Notes: generated from the letters alone by a model not told the origin. Counted from the stretch's first letter, positions 1-8,730 are shown. The stretch: 64,000 bases of DNA from Agrobacterium tumefaciens (GCF_009649785.1 NZ_WJOK01000014.1:1-64000), one strand, 5' to 3'. A program made the numbers and translations.

Positions 1-50
1 CTACAGAATTGATTATTAACATTAAAAATAATGTCGATATATTAGAAATA

Positions 51-89
51 AATAATGGCCACAACATGCTTCATGTTGCAGCCATTATT
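51..89. terminator. Long hairpin downstream of first L,D-transpeptidase
   Basis: Two stacked inverted repeats form one stem: AATAATGGC (51-59) pairs with GCCATTATT (81-89), and inside it CAACATG (62-68) pairs with CATGTTG (72-78). It lies 45 bases past the stop of the minus-strand transpeptidase. On that strand it is followed by an AT-rich stretch but no clean T-run. It could terminate or protect that transcript, or it could be an intergenic repeat. Confidence 0.55.
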
Positions 90-133
90 CGCCAGTTAAT
101 TTAGCGGATGCCTATCAGAGCTTCCAGTCAGAC

Positions 134-859
134 CTACTGCCAAACAACCACACGTGCCTTCTGCGGCACGCGGTCATAGAGGTCGATGACGTCCTGGTTC
201 ATCAGGCGTACGCAGCCGGAAGAGACGGCCTTGCCGATGGAGTTCCATTCCGGCGATCCATGGAGGCGGTAAAGCGTGTCCTTGCCGTTCTGGAAGATAT
301 AGAGCGCGCGGGCACCGAGCGGGTTTTTCAGGCCCGGTGGCATGCCGCCGTTCTTGGAAGAATATTTGACCAGTTCCGGCTGGCGGGCGACCATTTCGTC
401 CGGCGGGGTCCATTTCGGCCATTTCTGGCGCCACTGGATGACGCCTTCGCCGGACCAGGCGAAACCATCACGGCCGATGCCGACGCCGTAACGCATGGCG
501 CTGCCGCCCTGCTCCACGACATAGAGGAAACGCGAGCGCGTATCCACGACGACGGTGCCGGGGCGTTCGCCGGTCGGATCGACGACGCGCTGACGATAAT
601 AACGCCGGTCGATCTTCTGGTAGGGAACCGCGGGAATGACGTAACCGCCATCCTCGACCGAACCGTACATGACGGCCAGTTCCGCATCGCTAACGCCCGA
701 CGAGAACATCTGGCGGAAATCGCTGCCGATGCTGCTCGCCTGCTGGCGAATGGCTTCACCCGTGCCGGAAGAAGCGCAGCCCGCCAGCAACGAAGCGGAG
801 GAAATACCCAGAAGGGAAAGGAAAGTGCGTCTGGAAAGATCTGTGTCGGTGCTTGTCAT
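134..859 (-). CDS. L,D-transpeptidase (YkuD family), exported lipoprotein type
   Basis: Probable peptidoglycan L,D-transpeptidase that makes 3-3 cross-links or anchors lipoproteins in the periplasm. The product is about 241 residues. The start at 859 puts RRTFLSLLGISSASLLAGC near the N terminus, which is a twin-Arg-like signal ending in a lipobox with Cys. A GTG or ATG further upstream (925, 907) would add residues before the signal and is less likely. The YkuD domain fills the C-terminal half and ends in the catalytic signature HGSPEWNSIGKAVSSGCVRL, which contains the conserved His and the SxGCxR nucleophile Cys. The next gene on the same strand is a paralog with the same signature, so this is a tandem duplication. 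Family assignment is firm; the exact role is inferred. Confidence 0.9.
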   Translation of the reverse strand: MTSTDTDLSRRTFLSLLGISSASLLAGCASSGTGEAIRQQASSIGSDFRQMFSSGVSDAELAVMYGSVEDGGYVIPAVPYQKIDRRYYRQRVVDPTGERPGTVVVDTRSRFLYVVEQGGSAMRYGVGIGRDGFAWSGEGVIQWRQKWPKWTPPDEMVARQPELVKYSSKNGGMPPGLKNPLGARALYIFQNGKDTLYRLHGSPEWNSIGKAVSSGCVRLMNQDVIDLYDRVPQKARVVVWQ

Positions 860-944
860 AAGGCCGGATTGTCCCACATTTCGAACGGCTATATCGCCGT
901 TGTACATCGTTTGTTCCACGTACACAGGCGTATTGCGAAAATAG

Positions 945-959
945 TTAACCGACCGCTAA
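945..959. promoter_or_regulatory. CtrA-like site upstream of L,D-transpeptidase
   Basis: TTAA, seven bases, then CTAA is one base from the alphaproteobacterial CtrA consensus TTAA-N7-TTAA. It lies about 90 bases upstream of the chosen start at 859. Placement before a cell-wall gene is plausible, but such a short motif also occurs by chance. Confidence 0.25.
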
Positions 960-1018
960 AAGCCAGTCAGAAGGCGCTGGGGGAACCCCACGATGCAGCG
1001 CTTTCTTTTAGAAAGTGG

Positions 1019-1927
1019 TCAGATAACCACAATCTGTGCGCCCTTCGGTACGCGCTCGTAGAGGTCGATCACATCCTGATTGAGCATGCGCACGCAGCCG
1101 GACGAAGTTGCCTTGCCGACGGACTGCCAGTCGGGCGTTCCGTGCACGCGGTAAAGCGTGTCCTTGCCGTCCTTGAAAATATAAAGGGCACGCGCGCCGA
1201 GTGGGTTGTTGAGACCCGGCGTCATGCCGCCATTGGCGGCGGAAATGGAGGTGAGTTCCGGCTGGCGCCTGACCATTTCGTCGGGCGGCGTCCAGCGCGG
1301 CCATTTCGCCTTCCACTGGATCTTGCCGCGACCCGACCAGGCGTAACCGTCGCGCCCGAGGCCAACGCCATACCGGATAGCCTTGCCGCCCGGCTGCACC
1401 AGATAGAGAAAATGCTGCTTCGTATCCACGACGATGGTACCCGGCGCTTCCGCTGTCTGGTAGCTCACCTCCTGCCGGAGATAACGCGGATCGATGCGAC
1501 CATAGGGAATGGCCGGCAGGGACCGGTCGTCATCGCGAATCGGGCCATACATGACCCGGTGCAGCGGATTGGAGACTGGAAGGCCATAGGCCATCGCCTG
1601 ACCTTGCGCCTGCGGCACATTCAATCCCTGCACCTGCGGCGCGCTCAGGCCCTGCCCGCGCACCGGCGGACCGTATTCCTGATGGAAGCGGGTTCTGAAC
1701 AGATCCGGCGGGCGCGTGGAAAGCTGACCCGGCTGTGGTGGCAGTTCCGGCTGGCGATTGGAGCTTACGGAATTGAAATTGAACACCGGCGCCGTTTCCT
1801 GAACGAAGACGTCCGGGTTCATCCGGCTCGTATCCGTCACGAAAAGGCAGCCGCTCAGGAAAGGCAGCAGCGCAATAACCGCCAGCGAGGCCGCCCGGCG
1901 GCAGTTTTTCAATAGGAGTGCTGTCAT
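1019..1927 (-). CDS. L,D-transpeptidase (YkuD family), lipoprotein, paralog of neighbour
   Basis: 302-residue peptidoglycan L,D-transpeptidase. The N terminus MTALLLKNCRRAASLAVIAL runs into a hydrophobic stretch and the lipobox LSGC (near residue 27). A proline/glutamine-rich linker of about 100 residues follows, then the YkuD domain. The catalytic motif HGTPDWQSVGKATSSGCVRM near the C terminus carries the His and Cys. It is highly similar to the downstream paralog at 134-859 over the catalytic domain but has a longer linker, which suggests a different reach across the periplasm. There is no strong Shine-Dalgarno before the ATG at 1927. The start is about 170 bases from the divergent metal ATPase. 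Confidence 0.9.
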   Translation of the reverse strand: MTALLLKNCRRAASLAVIALLPFLSGCLFVTDTSRMNPDVFVQETAPVFNFNSVSSNRQPELPPQPGQLSTRPPDLFRTRFHQEYGPPVRGQGLSAPQVQGLNVPQAQGQAMAYGLPVSNPLHRVMYGPIRDDDRSLPAIPYGRIDPRYLRQEVSYQTAEAPGTIVVDTKQHFLYLVQPGGKAIRYGVGLGRDGYAWSGRGKIQWKAKWPRWTPPDEMVRRQPELTSISAANGGMTPGLNNPLGARALYIFKDGKDTLYRVHGTPDWQSVGKATSSGCVRMLNQDVIDLYERVPKGAQIVVI

Positions 1928-2032
1928 CTGAACCGCTTCATGAAACCAAGTTTGAAGGCATGATGCATTGCGCGGCTGGCGCGAGGCTGGTGTGTGCCTT
2001 TCAAAAAAAATCGGAAAAGCGCATTTTTGCCC

Positions 2033-2063
2033 TTGAACCTCTAGTTGCTAGAGGTGCCAGATT
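2033..2063 (+). promoter_or_regulatory. MerR-type operator/promoter of the metal ATPase
   Basis: A perfect dyad, ACCTCTAG-TTG-CTAGAGGT, lies at 2037-2055 between a -35-like TTGAAC (2033-2038) and a weak -10-like CAGATT (2058-2063). The spacer is 19 bases. An over-long spacer filled by a dyad is the hallmark of promoters controlled by MerR-family metal sensors (ZntR, CueR, CadR). The site is about 30 bases upstream of the ATG at 2095 and supports that start. No merR-like gene is in the window, so the regulator would act from elsewhere. Confidence 0.75.
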
Positions 2064-2094
2064 GGCTGTCGAGTGGAATTCAGGAGCTAGAACC

Positions 2095-4815
2095 ATGAAT
2101 ATTTCGACACGCGGCAGTTTGAACGGGGAATCAGGAGACCTGACCTTCACGGTCGGCGGCATGGATTGCGGCAGCTGTGCGGCGAAGATCGAAACGGCGC
2201 TCTCCCGCCTGCCCGGCGTTGCCGACGTCAAGGTCTCCGTTGCGCGCGAAAGGCTGAACCTTTCGCTGGCGGAAGACAAAACGTCGGTCGCAAAAATCGA
2301 GGATACGCTGCGCAAACTTGGCTTCAAGCCCGCTTTGTTGCCGCAGGACAAGGCTCCGCGCGAAAAGATTGCGGCGGAACATTACGATCATGGGCATGAT
2401 CATGACCATTCATCGTGCGGTGGTCATCACCATGCGGAAGCACCACCGAGCATTGAGCAGAACAATGCCCTGGCCTTCTCTGTCGGCGGCATGGATTGCG
2501 GCAGCTGCGCGGCCAAGATTGAAACCGCGCTCTCGCGTCTGCCCGGTGTTGCCGACGTCAAGGTATCCGTTGCGCGCGAAAGGCTGAACCTTTCTCTGGC
2601 AAACAACAAAACCCCGGTCGACAAGATCGAGGACACGCTGCGCAAGCTCGGCTTCAAGCCTGCCTTGCTGCCGCAGGAAAAAACCGCACTCGGCAAGGTC
2701 GAAGAACATAATCATGATCATGCGCACGACCATGACCATGGATCATGCGGCGGTCATCACGGCCATGATCACGATCACAAACATGATCATTCAGGCCACG
2801 ACCATTCGAGCCATGACCACGCCGACCACGACCACTCAAGCTGCGGCGGCCACCATCATGACGATGCGAAGCACGCGCATAGCCACGGGAGCGTTGAAAA
2901 CGTCGCGCAGAGCGCCGACATAGGCCACGCCCATGGCGCGGATGAAAAAGGCGTGTGGTGGCGCACGGCCAAGGCGCGCAACACCTTCACCGGCACCATT
3001 CTCGTGGCCGTTGCCTATGCGGCGGAGCTCGGCTTCCCGGCATGGGGCAGTTACGCCTTCATCGTCGCAACGCTGGTCACGCTGTTTCCCATTGCGCGCA
3101 ACGCCTTCAACGCCGCGCGTTTTGGCGCGATCTTCACCATCGAGATGCTGATGACGATTGCCGCCATCGGCGCGATCATCATTGGCGAGGCGGAAGAAGC
3201 GGCGATCGTCGTGCTGCTGTTCTCCGTTGGCGAGTTGCTGGAAGGCTTTGCCGCCGCACGTGCCCGCTCGGGCATCAAGGCTCTCGGTTCCCTGCTGCCA
3301 AAAACGGCACTGGTGGAAGAAAACGGTACGCTTCGGCAGGTGGCCGCCGATAAGGTTCGCATCGGCCAGGTGGTCGTGGCGCGTCCGGGCGACCGCATTG
3401 CCGCCGATGGCGTGGTGATGGAAGGCGAATCCAGCGTCGACGAATCGCCGATGACCGGCGAGAGCATTCCGGTCGCCAAGGAAAAAGGCGCACGCGTCTT
3501 TGCGGGTTCGATCAACCATGACGGTTCGCTGCGCATTCGGGTCGACCGGGCGCCGGAAGACAACACCATTGCCCGCATCATCACGCTCGTTGAAGAAGCA
3601 CAGGACGCCCGCGCCCCGACCGAGCGCTTTATCCAGAACTTCTCGCGTTATTACATGCCGCTGATCGTCGCGATTTCCGCACTTACCATCGTCGTGCCGC
3701 CGCTTGTGGGCCTTGGCGATTGGGACACCTGGATTTATCGCGGTCTCGCCCTGCTGCTGATCGGTTGCCCCTGCGCACTCGTCATTTCCGTTCCCGCTGC
3801 CATCGCCTCCAGCCTTTCGGCTGCGGCACGGCACGGTATGCTGGTGAAGGGCGGTGCGGTTATCGAGATGCTGGCACGCACCGAAACCGTGGCCTTCGAC
3901 AAGACCGGCACGCTGACGCTCGGCGAACCTGTCGTGACGGATGTCGTGGCTCTTGACGGCAACGAGGCCGGGCTGATCGCGCAGGCCGCGACCATCGAGA
4001 ACGAGTCCAGCCATCCGCTTGCCAGAGCCATCGTCAACCATGCCAACAAGGCAGGCGTAACTCCCCTGCCCGGCTCGGAGATCAAGGCGATTTCCGGTCG
4101 TGGCATGCAGGGCACCGTCGGCGGCAAGCGCCTGTTCATCGGCGCGCCGCGTTTTGCAACCGAAGTCGGGACCGTATCGACGGAACTTGCAGAGCGCATT
4201 TCCGCACTGGAAAGCGAAGGCAAGACCGTGGCTGTCGTCATGGCCGAGGGTGCGGCAAGCGGTCTCTTCGCCATGCGCGACGAACCGCGCAAGGATGCGG
4301 CAGAAGGCATCAAGGCACTGAAGGAGATGGGTATTTCCTCGCTTATGCTGTCTGGCGACAATGCCCGCACGGCAAAGGCAATCGGCAACAAGCTGGGACT
4401 TGAAGCGCGCGGCGAACTCCTGCCGCAGAACAAGGTCGAGGAAATCCGCAAGCTTGCCCAGAAGAAAACCGTGGTGATGGTGGGCGACGGCATCAACGAT
4501 GCACCCGCCCTCGCGGCTGCAAGCGTCGGTGTCGCCATCGGCTCAGGCACGGATGTGGCGATGGAAGCGGCGGATGCAGCGCTGATGCGCAACAATGTCG
4601 GCGATGCTGCCCGCCTGATCGGCCTATCGCGCGCCACCATGCGCAATATCCACCAGAACGTAACGATCGCGCTCGGCCTGAAGGCGGTATTCCTGGTAAC
4701 AACGGTTACCGGCCTCTCCGGCCTGTGGCTCGCTGTCTTCGCCGACACCGGCGCTACGGTTCTCGTCACCGCCAATGCCATGCGGCTGCTCGGCTACTTC
4801 AAGAAGAGCGCCTGA
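2095..4815 (+). CDS. zntA: Heavy-metal translocating P1B-type ATPase (Zn/Cd/Pb exporter type)
   Basis: Inner-membrane pump that exports divalent soft metals using ATP; 906 residues from the ATG at 2095. That start follows a GGAG ribosome site and the operator; an in-frame start further upstream would place the promoter inside the gene. Two N-terminal HMA domains carry GMDCGSC at residues 22-28 and 132-138. A very His/Asp-rich linker spans about residues 203-270. The membrane and catalytic core follow: the TGES actuator motif, the CPC metal site at 558-560, the phosphorylated Asp602 in DKTGT, and the GDGxND hinge near the end. The CPC type plus Cys-x-x-Cys domains point to Zn/Cd/Pb rather than Cu. 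Copper specificity is not excluded from sequence alone. Confidence 0.92.
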   Translation: MNISTRGSLNGESGDLTFTVGGMDCGSCAAKIETALSRLPGVADVKVSVARERLNLSLAEDKTSVAKIEDTLRKLGFKPALLPQDKAPREKIAAEHYDHGHDHDHSSCGGHHHAEAPPSIEQNNALAFSVGGMDCGSCAAKIETALSRLPGVADVKVSVARERLNLSLANNKTPVDKIEDTLRKLGFKPALLPQEKTALGKVEEHNHDHAHDHDHGSCGGHHGHDHDHKHDHSGHDHSSHDHADHDHSSCGGHHHDDAKHAHSHGSVENVAQSADIGHAHGADEKGVWWRTAKARNTFTGTILVAVAYAAELGFPAWGSYAFIVATLVTLFPIARNAFNAARFGAIFTIEMLMTIAAIGAIIIGEAEEAAIVVLLFSVGELLEGFAAARARSGIKALGSLLPKTALVEENGTLRQVAADKVRIGQVVVARPGDRIAADGVVMEGESSVDESPMTGESIPVAKEKGARVFAGSINHDGSLRIRVDRAPEDNTIARIITLVEEAQDARAPTERFIQNFSRYYMPLIVAISALTIVVPPLVGLGDWDTWIYRGLALLLIGCPCALVISVPAAIASSLSAAARHGMLVKGGAVIEMLARTETVAFDKTGTLTLGEPVVTDVVALDGNEAGLIAQAATIENESSHPLARAIVNHANKAGVTPLPGSEIKAISGRGMQGTVGGKRLFIGAPRFATEVGTVSTELAERISALESEGKTVAVVMAEGAASGLFAMRDEPRKDAAEGIKALKEMGISSLMLSGDNARTAKAIGNKLGLEARGELLPQNKVEEIRKLAQKKTVVMVGDGINDAPALAAASVGVAIGSGTDVAMEAADAALMRNNVGDAARLIGLSRATMRNIHQNVTIALGLKAVFLVTTVTGLSGLWLAVFADTGATVLVTANAMRLLGYFKKSA

Positions 4816-4824
4816 CTTTACGAG

Positions 4825-4862
4825 AGGGCCGAAAGCTGCAAAGCGGTTTTCGGCCCTTTTTT
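4825..4862 (+). terminator. Rho-independent terminator after the metal ATPase
   Basis: AGGGCCGAAA (4825-4834) pairs with TTTCGGCCCT (4848-4857) and is followed directly by a T-run to 4862. It lies just past the ATPase stop and abuts the convergent hydrolase stop. Confidence 0.85.
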
Positions 4863-5826
4863 ATGCAAATTCGTTGAAAAAGCGGATGCTTTCCGTCACG
4901 GCGCCCGGCACCACGCCATTGTGTGTGCCGGGCAGCAGTTTTTTGTCGACCTTGAATCCGGAATACACGGCGCGGTCGACGAAAAGCTGGTGATCGGCGT
5001 CGAACGGGCGCTCCTCCGTGCCGCGCAGCAACAGCGCCGGGCATTTGAGGCTGGGGCCGAAACAGACCGAAGAGCGCATGATGAATTCCCGCTCGTCGGT
5101 CTCGTCGAAACAGAGTTCGTCCGAGTAGCGGTTGAAGTAACGCCATGAATTGACGCCCGCCGAAATCGGCGCGGCAGCACGGAATTTGCGGCTCATGGCG
5201 GCCAAAAGCGTCAGCGTGCCGCCATTGGAATGCCCGGCAATGAAGAAGCGTTTCCTGTCGATACCGGGCAGGCTTTCCAGATAGGTCGCCGCCGCCAGCG
5301 CATCCGCTGTTTCGTCATAGAAACCGGAATAATTGCCGTTCTGGCCGTTTTCGCCCCGGAAGGACGGCAAAAGCACCACGAAACCCGCCTCCCAATAGGG
5401 CTTCATCATCGCCCAATGGCCGTCACCGGTGGCGTTGCCTCCGTGCAGGAAAAGCACCGCGGGTTTGAGTACCGTCGAGGGCTGATAATGTGAAAGCCAG
5501 GCCACAAGCTCAATGGAACCATCCGGCCCGCCACGATAGGTGACCCGTTCCGCGCCCGGCGGTGTGCCGAGCGGCGATGATTTTTCCGGAGCGGACATTT
5601 TGCGCAGCAAATGGGTATGGAACCGTTTACGCGCCTCGCCGTAATCCTGCTTTTCCAGCGGCAGCACTTCGGGCGTGGGAATGCCCGCTTTCGCACCTGC
5701 GGGCAGAAGTGCCGCTGCTGACAGGCCCATGGCACCCACAAGCAGATTGCGCCGCGTCAGGCTCCTTAAGGTCGCGCCGCTTTCTTCCTGTCCGAATGCT
5801 GAGGAGAGAAAGCGTTTATCTGGCAT
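4861..5826 (-). CDS. Tat-exported alpha/beta hydrolase (dienelactone hydrolase / S9 peptidase-like)
   Basis: 321-residue alpha/beta hydrolase of unknown substrate. The N terminus has a twin-arginine signal (TRRNLLVGAMGLSAAALLPAG, about residues 24-43), so the enzyme is probably exported folded. In the core, FLHGGN is the oxyanion-hole strand and GHSNGG carries the nucleophile Ser. An Asp (in the ERPFDADH region) and a His (GTHNG) near the C terminus complete a plausible triad. It is convergent with the metal ATPase and stands alone. Secreted esterase or dipeptidyl-peptidase-like activity is an inference. Confidence 0.8.
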   Translation of the reverse strand: MPDKRFLSSAFGQEESGATLRSLTRRNLLVGAMGLSAAALLPAGAKAGIPTPEVLPLEKQDYGEARKRFHTHLLRKMSAPEKSSPLGTPPGAERVTYRGGPDGSIELVAWLSHYQPSTVLKPAVLFLHGGNATGDGHWAMMKPYWEAGFVVLLPSFRGENGQNGNYSGFYDETADALAAATYLESLPGIDRKRFFIAGHSNGGTLTLLAAMSRKFRAAAPISAGVNSWRYFNRYSDELCFDETDEREFIMRSSVCFGPSLKCPALLLRGTEERPFDADHQLFVDRAVYSGFKVDKKLLPGTHNGVVPGAVTESIRFFNEFA

Positions 5827-5968
5827 ATGCGCACCTGAGTGATCAAAACATTAGAAGCAGTTCAGCACTGCGGCGAGAGGCTGTCCAATCACGGATTCGC
5901 GAATGACAACAATGTATTCGCAGCCATCATGACATTTTCTGGACGAAACATTCCCTTACTCCTGGGCT

Positions 5969-6086
5969 TGTTACAGGAATCCAGTCGACGCGCATCGGCG
6001 CGGCGGGAAGAGTCCCATCCGCCCAAGGACTTGGGCTGGCTGGATCCCTGTGACAAGCACAGGGATGAGGGAGACAGCGGAGACCC
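5969..6086. repeat. Dispersed rhizobial-type intergenic mosaic repeat
   Basis: Contains GCCCAAG-ga-CTTGGGC (6021-6036) and TCCCTGTG-acaag-CACAGGGA (6045-6065), followed by GGATGAGGGA-like sequence. The same CACAGGGATGAGGGA core recurs at 8859-8893, and a related nested palindrome at 24491-24588. This resembles the mosaic intergenic repeats known from Rhizobiaceae. It lies between the hydrolase start and the ligase stop. Confidence 0.65.
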
Positions 6087-7712
6087 CTACCCATCAACGC
6101 CATCGATCATCGCCACAAGCGTCGCCAGGCGATCCGCCTCCGCCGGGAGTTTGTCGGCGCGGAGCCTCGCAATGCGCGGAAACCGCATGGCAACGCCGGA
6201 TTTGTGGCGGTTGGAACGGTTGATGCCCTCGAAAGCCACCTCCAGCACGAAACCGAAATCCGGCGTGGCGCGCACCGCGCGCACGGGTCCGAAACGCTCG
6301 ACGGTGTTGTCACGCACGAACTTGTCCAGCACTTCCAGCTCCGCATCGGTAAAACCGAAATAGGCCTTGCCAACCGGCACCAGCTGTTCACCATCCTCCC
6401 CTTCCGCCCATACGCCGAAGGTGAAATCGGAATAATAACTCGAGCGTTTGCCGTGGCCGCGCTGCGCATACATCATGACAGCATCGATATTGTAGGGATC
6501 GCGTTTCCACTTGAACCACGGCCCCTTGGCGCGACCCGCCTGATAGGCGCTGTCGCGGCGCTTGATCATGACGCCTTCGATCACCGGATCGGGTGGCGCG
6601 GCGCGAAGCGTATTCAGCTCGTCCCATGTTGAAAAACCGATGAGCGGAGACAGGTCGAAGCGGTCATGCGGGGCATGTTCGATGATATCCGACAGGCGGC
6701 CACGGCGTTCTAGATAGGTCTGCGCGCGAATGTCGCTCTCGCCATCGAACAGCAGGTCGTAGGCGCGGATGAAGGCCGGATAGTCATCCTGCATCTTGGC
6801 CGTCACCGTCTTGCGGTTCAGCCGTTGTTGAAGGTCGGAAAAGGTGCGCGTGAGATTGTTGGAGCGCGCCGTGCCGCCAATCAGCAATTCACCATCCATC
6901 ACGCCTTCGAAATCGATGGCATCGAGCACGTCGGGAAATGCGCCGGAAATATCGTCGCCGGAGCGGGAGTAGAGTTTGCGCGTCTCGCCTGCGCGGGAAA
7001 GCTGCACACGGATGCCGTCCCATTTCCACTCGGCCGCATAATCGGCAGGGTCCAGACCATCGAGATCGCCGTCTGCAACCGGGGTGGCCAGCATTACCGA
7101 GTGAAAGATGGCGGGCGTTGCCAGAACCGGTCGCTCGGACTTGCCCTCCAGCCAGGCGAAAAGCGTCGTGTAAGGCGGCGTCAGACCGTGCCAGAGGGTT
7201 TCGATTTCGATGATGTCCTTATCCGCGAAATCCGCCAGTGCCTGCCGCGCCAGCCGCGCCGAAACGCCGATGCGAAGGCTGCCGGTTGCGAGTTTCAGGA
7301 AGGCGAAACGCGAGGAGGTATCGAGCCGGTCGAGCAGATCGCGCACCGCTCCGCGCACCTCGGTGCGGCCGAGCGAATTCATCAGCGTCACGACTTCGCC
7401 AAGACGGGGATCCTGCGCCTCGGAATCATCCAGACCGCCGATATTGCCCCAGACCAGCGAGATGGTCTCGGCCAGGTCGCCGACATAATCGTATGAATAG
7501 CGGAACAGCACCTCGTCCATGCGCTCCAGCACCAGCTCGCGCAGCATTGCGGGCTTGACGCTTTTGAGGTCCAGCGTGCCGGCAATCGCCGCCAGCCCAT
7601 ACCCCCGGTCTGGGTCAGGCGTATCGCGGAAATAATCGGTCAAAAGCTTCAGCTTGCCGTTGCGCGATGGGGTGAGGACAAGTCGGTCGAGAAGGGTGGC
7701 GAAGGCTTTCAT
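6087..7712 (-). CDS. ATP-dependent DNA ligase (ligase/exonuclease repair cassette)
   Basis: Seals DNA nicks using ATP; 541 residues. An N-terminal ligase domain of about 200 residues precedes the nucleotidyltransferase core. The adenylated lysine is Lys230 in motif I EWKWDGIR, followed by LYSRSGDDIS, DGELLIGG (motif III) and a C-terminal OB fold with WFKWKRDP (motif V). The ATG at 7712 follows GGGGGATTGA, one base after the stop of the upstream exonuclease, so the two are translationally coupled. This is the bacterial ligase family found beside a metallo-beta-lactamase exonuclease, often with an Lhr-like helicase and a phosphoesterase. Those two partners are not adjacent here. Confidence 0.92.
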   Translation of the reverse strand: MKAFATLLDRLVLTPSRNGKLKLLTDYFRDTPDPDRGYGLAAIAGTLDLKSVKPAMLRELVLERMDEVLFRYSYDYVGDLAETISLVWGNIGGLDDSEAQDPRLGEVVTLMNSLGRTEVRGAVRDLLDRLDTSSRFAFLKLATGSLRIGVSARLARQALADFADKDIIEIETLWHGLTPPYTTLFAWLEGKSERPVLATPAIFHSVMLATPVADGDLDGLDPADYAAEWKWDGIRVQLSRAGETRKLYSRSGDDISGAFPDVLDAIDFEGVMDGELLIGGTARSNNLTRTFSDLQQRLNRKTVTAKMQDDYPAFIRAYDLLFDGESDIRAQTYLERRGRLSDIIEHAPHDRFDLSPLIGFSTWDELNTLRAAPPDPVIEGVMIKRRDSAYQAGRAKGPWFKWKRDPYNIDAVMMYAQRGHGKRSSYYSDFTFGVWAEGEDGEQLVPVGKAYFGFTDAELEVLDKFVRDNTVERFGPVRAVRATPDFGFVLEVAFEGINRSNRHKSGVAMRFPRIARLRADKLPAEADRLATLVAMIDGVDG

Positions 7713-7713
7713 C

Positions 7714-8730
7714 TCAATCCCCCTCGTCTTCGTAACCGACAAGATGCAGCGGTTTGGCAGCAATGCCCTGCAATTCGCACCAGCGCACCAGCGCCTCCTC
7801 GCGACCATGCGTGACCCAGACGGCCTGCGGGCCAATTTCTTTGATGGTTTCCAGCAGTTCCGGCCAGTCGCAGTGGTCGGAGATGACCAAAGGCAGCTCC
7901 ACGCCGCCCTGTTTCGCCCGCTGTCGGACCATCATCCAGCCGGACGCGAATGCGATCAGCGGCTCGTTGAAACGACGCGCCCAGCGCTCCTGAAATGCAG
8001 AGGGCGGGCCGACGACGATCGCGCCCTTGAAGATGGCGGGATCGCTTTTTTCAAGCGTCGCGGGGCGTAGATCACCTAGATCGATGCCCTGCGACACGTA
8101 ATAATCGCAGAGCCGCGCCAGCGCGCCGTGGATATAGATGGGATCGGCATAACCATTGTCGCGCAGGAGGCTGATAACGCGCTGCGCTTTGCCGAGTGAA
8201 TAAGCGCCGACCAGATGAGTGCGCTCGGGAAACTGCTTGATGGAGGTGAGCAGCTTGCCGATTTCCACCCGCGGCAGCGGGTGGTGAAACACCGGCAACC
8301 CGAAGGTGGCCTCGGTGATGAAGACATCACACGGCACCGTTTCGAAGGGTGTACAGGTGGGATCGATACCGCGCTTGTAATCGCCAGAGGCAACGATGCG
8401 CATGCCGTTCATTTCCACGGAAATCTGTGCCGAACCCAGCACATGGCCCGCCGGGTGGAAACCGACGGTCACGCCGTTTACCTCCACCGTCTCCCCGAAT
8501 GCGACCGCCTGCTCGCTGCCGCAGAAGTCCTCGCCGTAACGGATGCGCATGATATCGAGCGTCTGGCGTGTGGCCAGCACCGCCCCGTGGCCGGCGCGGG
8601 CGTGATCGGAATGGCCGTGGGTTATCAACGCGCGCTCCACCGGCCGCACCGGGTCGATATAAAAATCGCCCGGCGGGCAATAAAGACCCTTGGGTGTGGA
8701 GTTCAGGAGCTGTTCCGGCTTCATATTCAT
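7714..8730 (-). CDS. Ligase-associated exonuclease (metallo-beta-lactamase / beta-CASP type)
   Basis: 338-residue predicted DNA exonuclease of the SNM1/beta-CASP-related metallo-beta-lactamase fold. The zinc motif HGHSDH is at residues 38-43. Further metal ligands are likely in FHPAGHVLGS and in the C-terminal SDHCDWPEL. The final region WVTHGREEALV is typical of this family. It is the first gene of a two-gene operon, with the ATP-dependent ligase one base downstream. Family knowledge links the pair to repair of damaged ends; the pathway in this organism is inferred. The start is ATG at 8730, or the ATG two codons inside. Confidence 0.88.
   Translation of the reverse strand: MNMKPEQLLNSTPKGLYCPPGDFYIDPVRPVERALITHGHSDHARAGHGAVLATRQTLDIMRIRYGEDFCGSEQAVAFGETVEVNGVTVGFHPAGHVLGSAQISVEMNGMRIVASGDYKRGIDPTCTPFETVPCDVFITEATFGLPVFHHPLPRVEIGKLLTSIKQFPERTHLVGAYSLGKAQRVISLLRDNGYADPIYIHGALARLCDYYVSQGIDLGDLRPATLEKSDPAIFKGAIVVGPPSAFQERWARRFNEPLIAFASGWMMVRQRAKQGGVELPLVISDHCDWPELLETIKEIGPQAVWVTHGREEALVRWCELQGIAAKPLHLVGYEDEGD

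Noticed and set aside
260..1915. A plus-strand open frame of about 550 codons spanning both L,D-transpeptidases
   Set aside because: It is antisense to two clear YkuD genes with signals and catalytic motifs, and its product has no domain signature. GC-rich codon structure leaves long antisense frames open.
2700..2900. CATGATCATGACC-type repeats resembling a short tandem array or CRISPR
   Set aside because: They encode the His/Asp-rich linker of the metal ATPase in frame; spacing is irregular and there are no spacers.
2836..4041. A minus-strand frame of about 400 codons inside the metal ATPase
   Set aside because: It is antisense to a continuous P1B ATPase with every motif intact.
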